14,817 nt of DNA, from assembly GCA_018691995.1 (NCBI GenBank), contig JABHJM010000069.1, positions 1 to 14,817 on the forward strand. The letters are read 5' to 3'. Below the pieces are notes generated by a model. It was given only the letters and a program-made list of their open reading frames with translations, did not search any database and was not told the origin of the DNA. This document shows, one piece after another, positions 13,739 to 14,817 of this stretch. Numbering within the stretch: the stretch's first letter is position 1; every line of letters begins with the position of its first letter. This stretch comes from Candidatus Iainarchaeum sp. GTDB lineage: Archaea; Iainarchaeota; Iainarchaeia; Iainarchaeales; JAAZKV01. Position numbers and translations under genes: made by a program.

Positions 13739-14643
13739 TGGCAATACTAGGAATGAATGAAGAAGAATTATTTGCAAGTGGACACAGAGCTTGTGCGGGG
13801 TGTGGAGAAGCACTAGCATTAAGACATATTCTAAAAGCAGCAGGAAAAAATACAATTGTTGCACAAGCAACAGGTTGTATGGAAGTAGTAAGTAGTCCAT
13901 ATCCACAAACTTCTTGGGAAATTCCATGGGTGCACTGTGCATTTGAAAATGCAGCAGCAGTAGCAAGCGGAGTGCGAGCAGCACTTAACATGAAAGGAGA
14001 TAAAGAAACAAATGTAATTGCAATGGGGGGAGATGGAGCAAGTTTTGATATTGGATTTGGTTCGTTATCTGGAGCAATTGAACGTGGACATAAATTTTTG
14101 TATGTGTGCACTGATAATGAAGCTTATATGAATACAGGAATACAAAGAAGTGGAGCAACATTTCCGTATGCAAATACTACAACTTCTCCAGCAGGAAAAG
14201 TTATTCCTGGAAAACAGCAACCAAAAAAACCACTTCCTTTTATTGTAGCAGCACACGGAGTGGAATATGTTGCAACAGCAAACGTAGCAAATTTAATTGA
14301 CTTAAAAAATAAAGTAGAAAAAGCATTAGCAGTAGATGGGCCTAGCTTTTTACATGTTTTAGTTCCATGTATGCCTGGGTGGAAAATTGGAACATCAAGT
14401 ACTATTGGAATTGCACAAAAAGCAATTGATACTTGGGCAGCACCAGTTTACGAAATAGAAAAAGGAATTTTGAAATTAAGTCAGAAGCCCGAGGCAAAGC
14501 CAATTGAAGAATATTTGATGATGCAAGGGAGATTCAAACATGTAACTCCTGATATTGCAGAAAAAATACAAGAATATGTTGACAAAAGAAAAAAGTTCTT
14601 GTTAGAAAATGATGGGAAAGAAATCTTTGACGTTTTATACTAA
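13735..14643 (+). CDS. porB: Pyruvate:ferredoxin oxidoreductase beta subunit
   Basis: The beta subunit carries the pyrophosphate side of the thiamine site and the proximal [4Fe-4S] cluster of PFOR. It has 302 residues, the normal length. Four cysteines for the cluster are visible: C20 and C23 (HRACAGCGEAL), C48 (ATGCMEV) and C212 (VPCMPGW). The thiamine/Mg motif starts at GDGAS (99-103) and continues to NEAYMNTG (128-135). ATG 13735 overlaps the preceding stop and is followed by an adjacent ATG at 13738; TTG 13723 is in frame but lies within the lipoprotein gene. It is the last gene of the por operon and ends two nt before the convergent minus-strand gene. Substrate specificity for pyruvate over other 2-oxo acids is inferred from the overall PorGDAB arrangement. 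Confidence 0.95.
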   Translation: MMAILGMNEEELFASGHRACAGCGEALALRHILKAAGKNTIVAQATGCMEVVSSPYPQTSWEIPWVHCAFENAAAVASGVRAALNMKGDKETNVIAMGGDGASFDIGFGSLSGAIERGHKFLYVCTDNEAYMNTGIQRSGATFPYANTTTSPAGKVIPGKQQPKKPLPFIVAAHGVEYVATANVANLIDLKNKVEKALAVDGPSFLHVLVPCMPGWKIGTSSTIGIAQKAIDTWAAPVYEIEKGILKLSQKPEAKPIEEYLMMQGRFKHVTPDIAEKIQEYVDKRKKFLLENDGKEIFDVLY

Positions 14644-14645
14644 TG

Positions 14646-14817
14646 TCATTTTAAATGCTGAATTTCTATTCCGCCACTTTTTCGATGATATCTTCTTTCA
14701 ACCAATTCGCATCCGCGCTCAGTTCTCGAATAAACAAAATCTACCTTTTGGCCATTTTGTCTTGTTTCACTTAATGTAGCTTTTGTTCCAACCGCTTTTT
14801 GTCCAAGTTCTTCAAAA
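14646..14817 (-). CDS. C-terminal fragment of an unrecognised protein (partial)
   Basis: An open minus-strand frame from the window edge to TGA 14648-14646 gives the last 57 codons of a gene whose start lies outside. The sequence is protein-like: it begins FEELGQKAVGTKATLSE, contains KVDFVYSRTERGCELVERR and ends GGIEIQHLK. It has no motif I can assign. It converges on porB with two bases between the stops, a gap so small that the two transcripts must overlap at their ends. Reading in this frame is supported by the absence of stops and by the sensible amino-acid mix; the other two minus-strand frames contain stops. Confidence 0.6.
   Translation of the reverse strand, partial: FEELGQKAVGTKATLSETRQNGQKVDFVYSRTERGCELVERRYHRKSGGIEIQHLK

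Noticed and set aside
13677..14111. 144-codon minus-strand open frame opposite porB
   Set aside because: porB on the other strand has full family motifs. The reverse frame has Pro/Ser/Ala-rich shadow composition and no ribosome-binding site.
1..14817. tRNA, rRNA, CRISPR array, insertion sequence or toxin-antitoxin module
   Set aside because: No cloverleaf-like sequence, regularly spaced repeats, transposase motifs or terminal inverted repeats were seen on reading both strands.

Overview
The window is AT-rich, densely packed and has very short intergenic gaps. Several features point to an archaeon: an archaeal-type PorGDAB pyruvate:ferredoxin oxidoreductase operon, clustered mevalonate-pathway kinases, GGTG/GGAG ribosome-binding sites, and A/T-rich TATA-like boxes placed for leadered or leaderless transcripts. 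Gene size, base composition and the many short basic proteins suit a DPANN-type or similar small-genome lineage. That lineage is inferred from style; no rRNA or other marker is present to prove it.

Minus strand, 1-4804: a branched-chain amino-acid operon reading ilvB-ilvN-ilvC-ilvD, with ilvD cut by the window edge. It encodes acetolactate synthase (large and small subunits), ketol-acid reductoisomerase and dihydroxyacid dehydratase, three consecutive steps to valine/isoleucine/leucine precursors. Upstream of ilvB, on the same strand, is a 24-codon ORF rich in Leu and Val. Between it and ilvB lie two 11-nt arms that can fold so that the ilvB ribosome-binding site is paired. I regard this as a candidate leader-peptide or RBS-sequestration control element and the most interesting object in the window.

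Plus strand, 4924-6292: a single gene for a class I SAM-dependent methyltransferase with a long basic N-terminal region, apparently with a leaderless promoter. The space between it and the ilv operon holds a nested A/T-rich inverted repeat.

Plus strand, 6305-11090: an isoprenoid operon with mevalonate kinase, diphosphomevalonate decarboxylase, a HAD-family hydrolase, phosphomevalonate kinase and an HD-domain protein. Kinase, kinase and decarboxylase together give the complete classical (eukaryote-like) lower mevalonate pathway from mevalonate to isopentenyl diphosphate, unlike the modified routes of most archaea. The HD gene has a coding-like extension that begins at a non-canonical ATA codon behind a well placed ribosome-binding site.

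Plus strand, 11132-14643: the operon porG-porD-(67-aa basic ORF)-porA-(lipoprotein ORF)-porB. The four Por subunits interconvert pyruvate and acetyl-CoA with ferredoxin, feeding both the mevalonate pathway and central metabolism; pyruvate is also the substrate of the ilv operon. Two non-Por ORFs are inserted with start/stop overlaps, so the transcript appears translationally coupled.

The last 172 bases hold the C-terminal end of an unrecognised minus-strand gene convergent with porB. I see no tRNA, rRNA, CRISPR array, insertion sequence or origin in the window.
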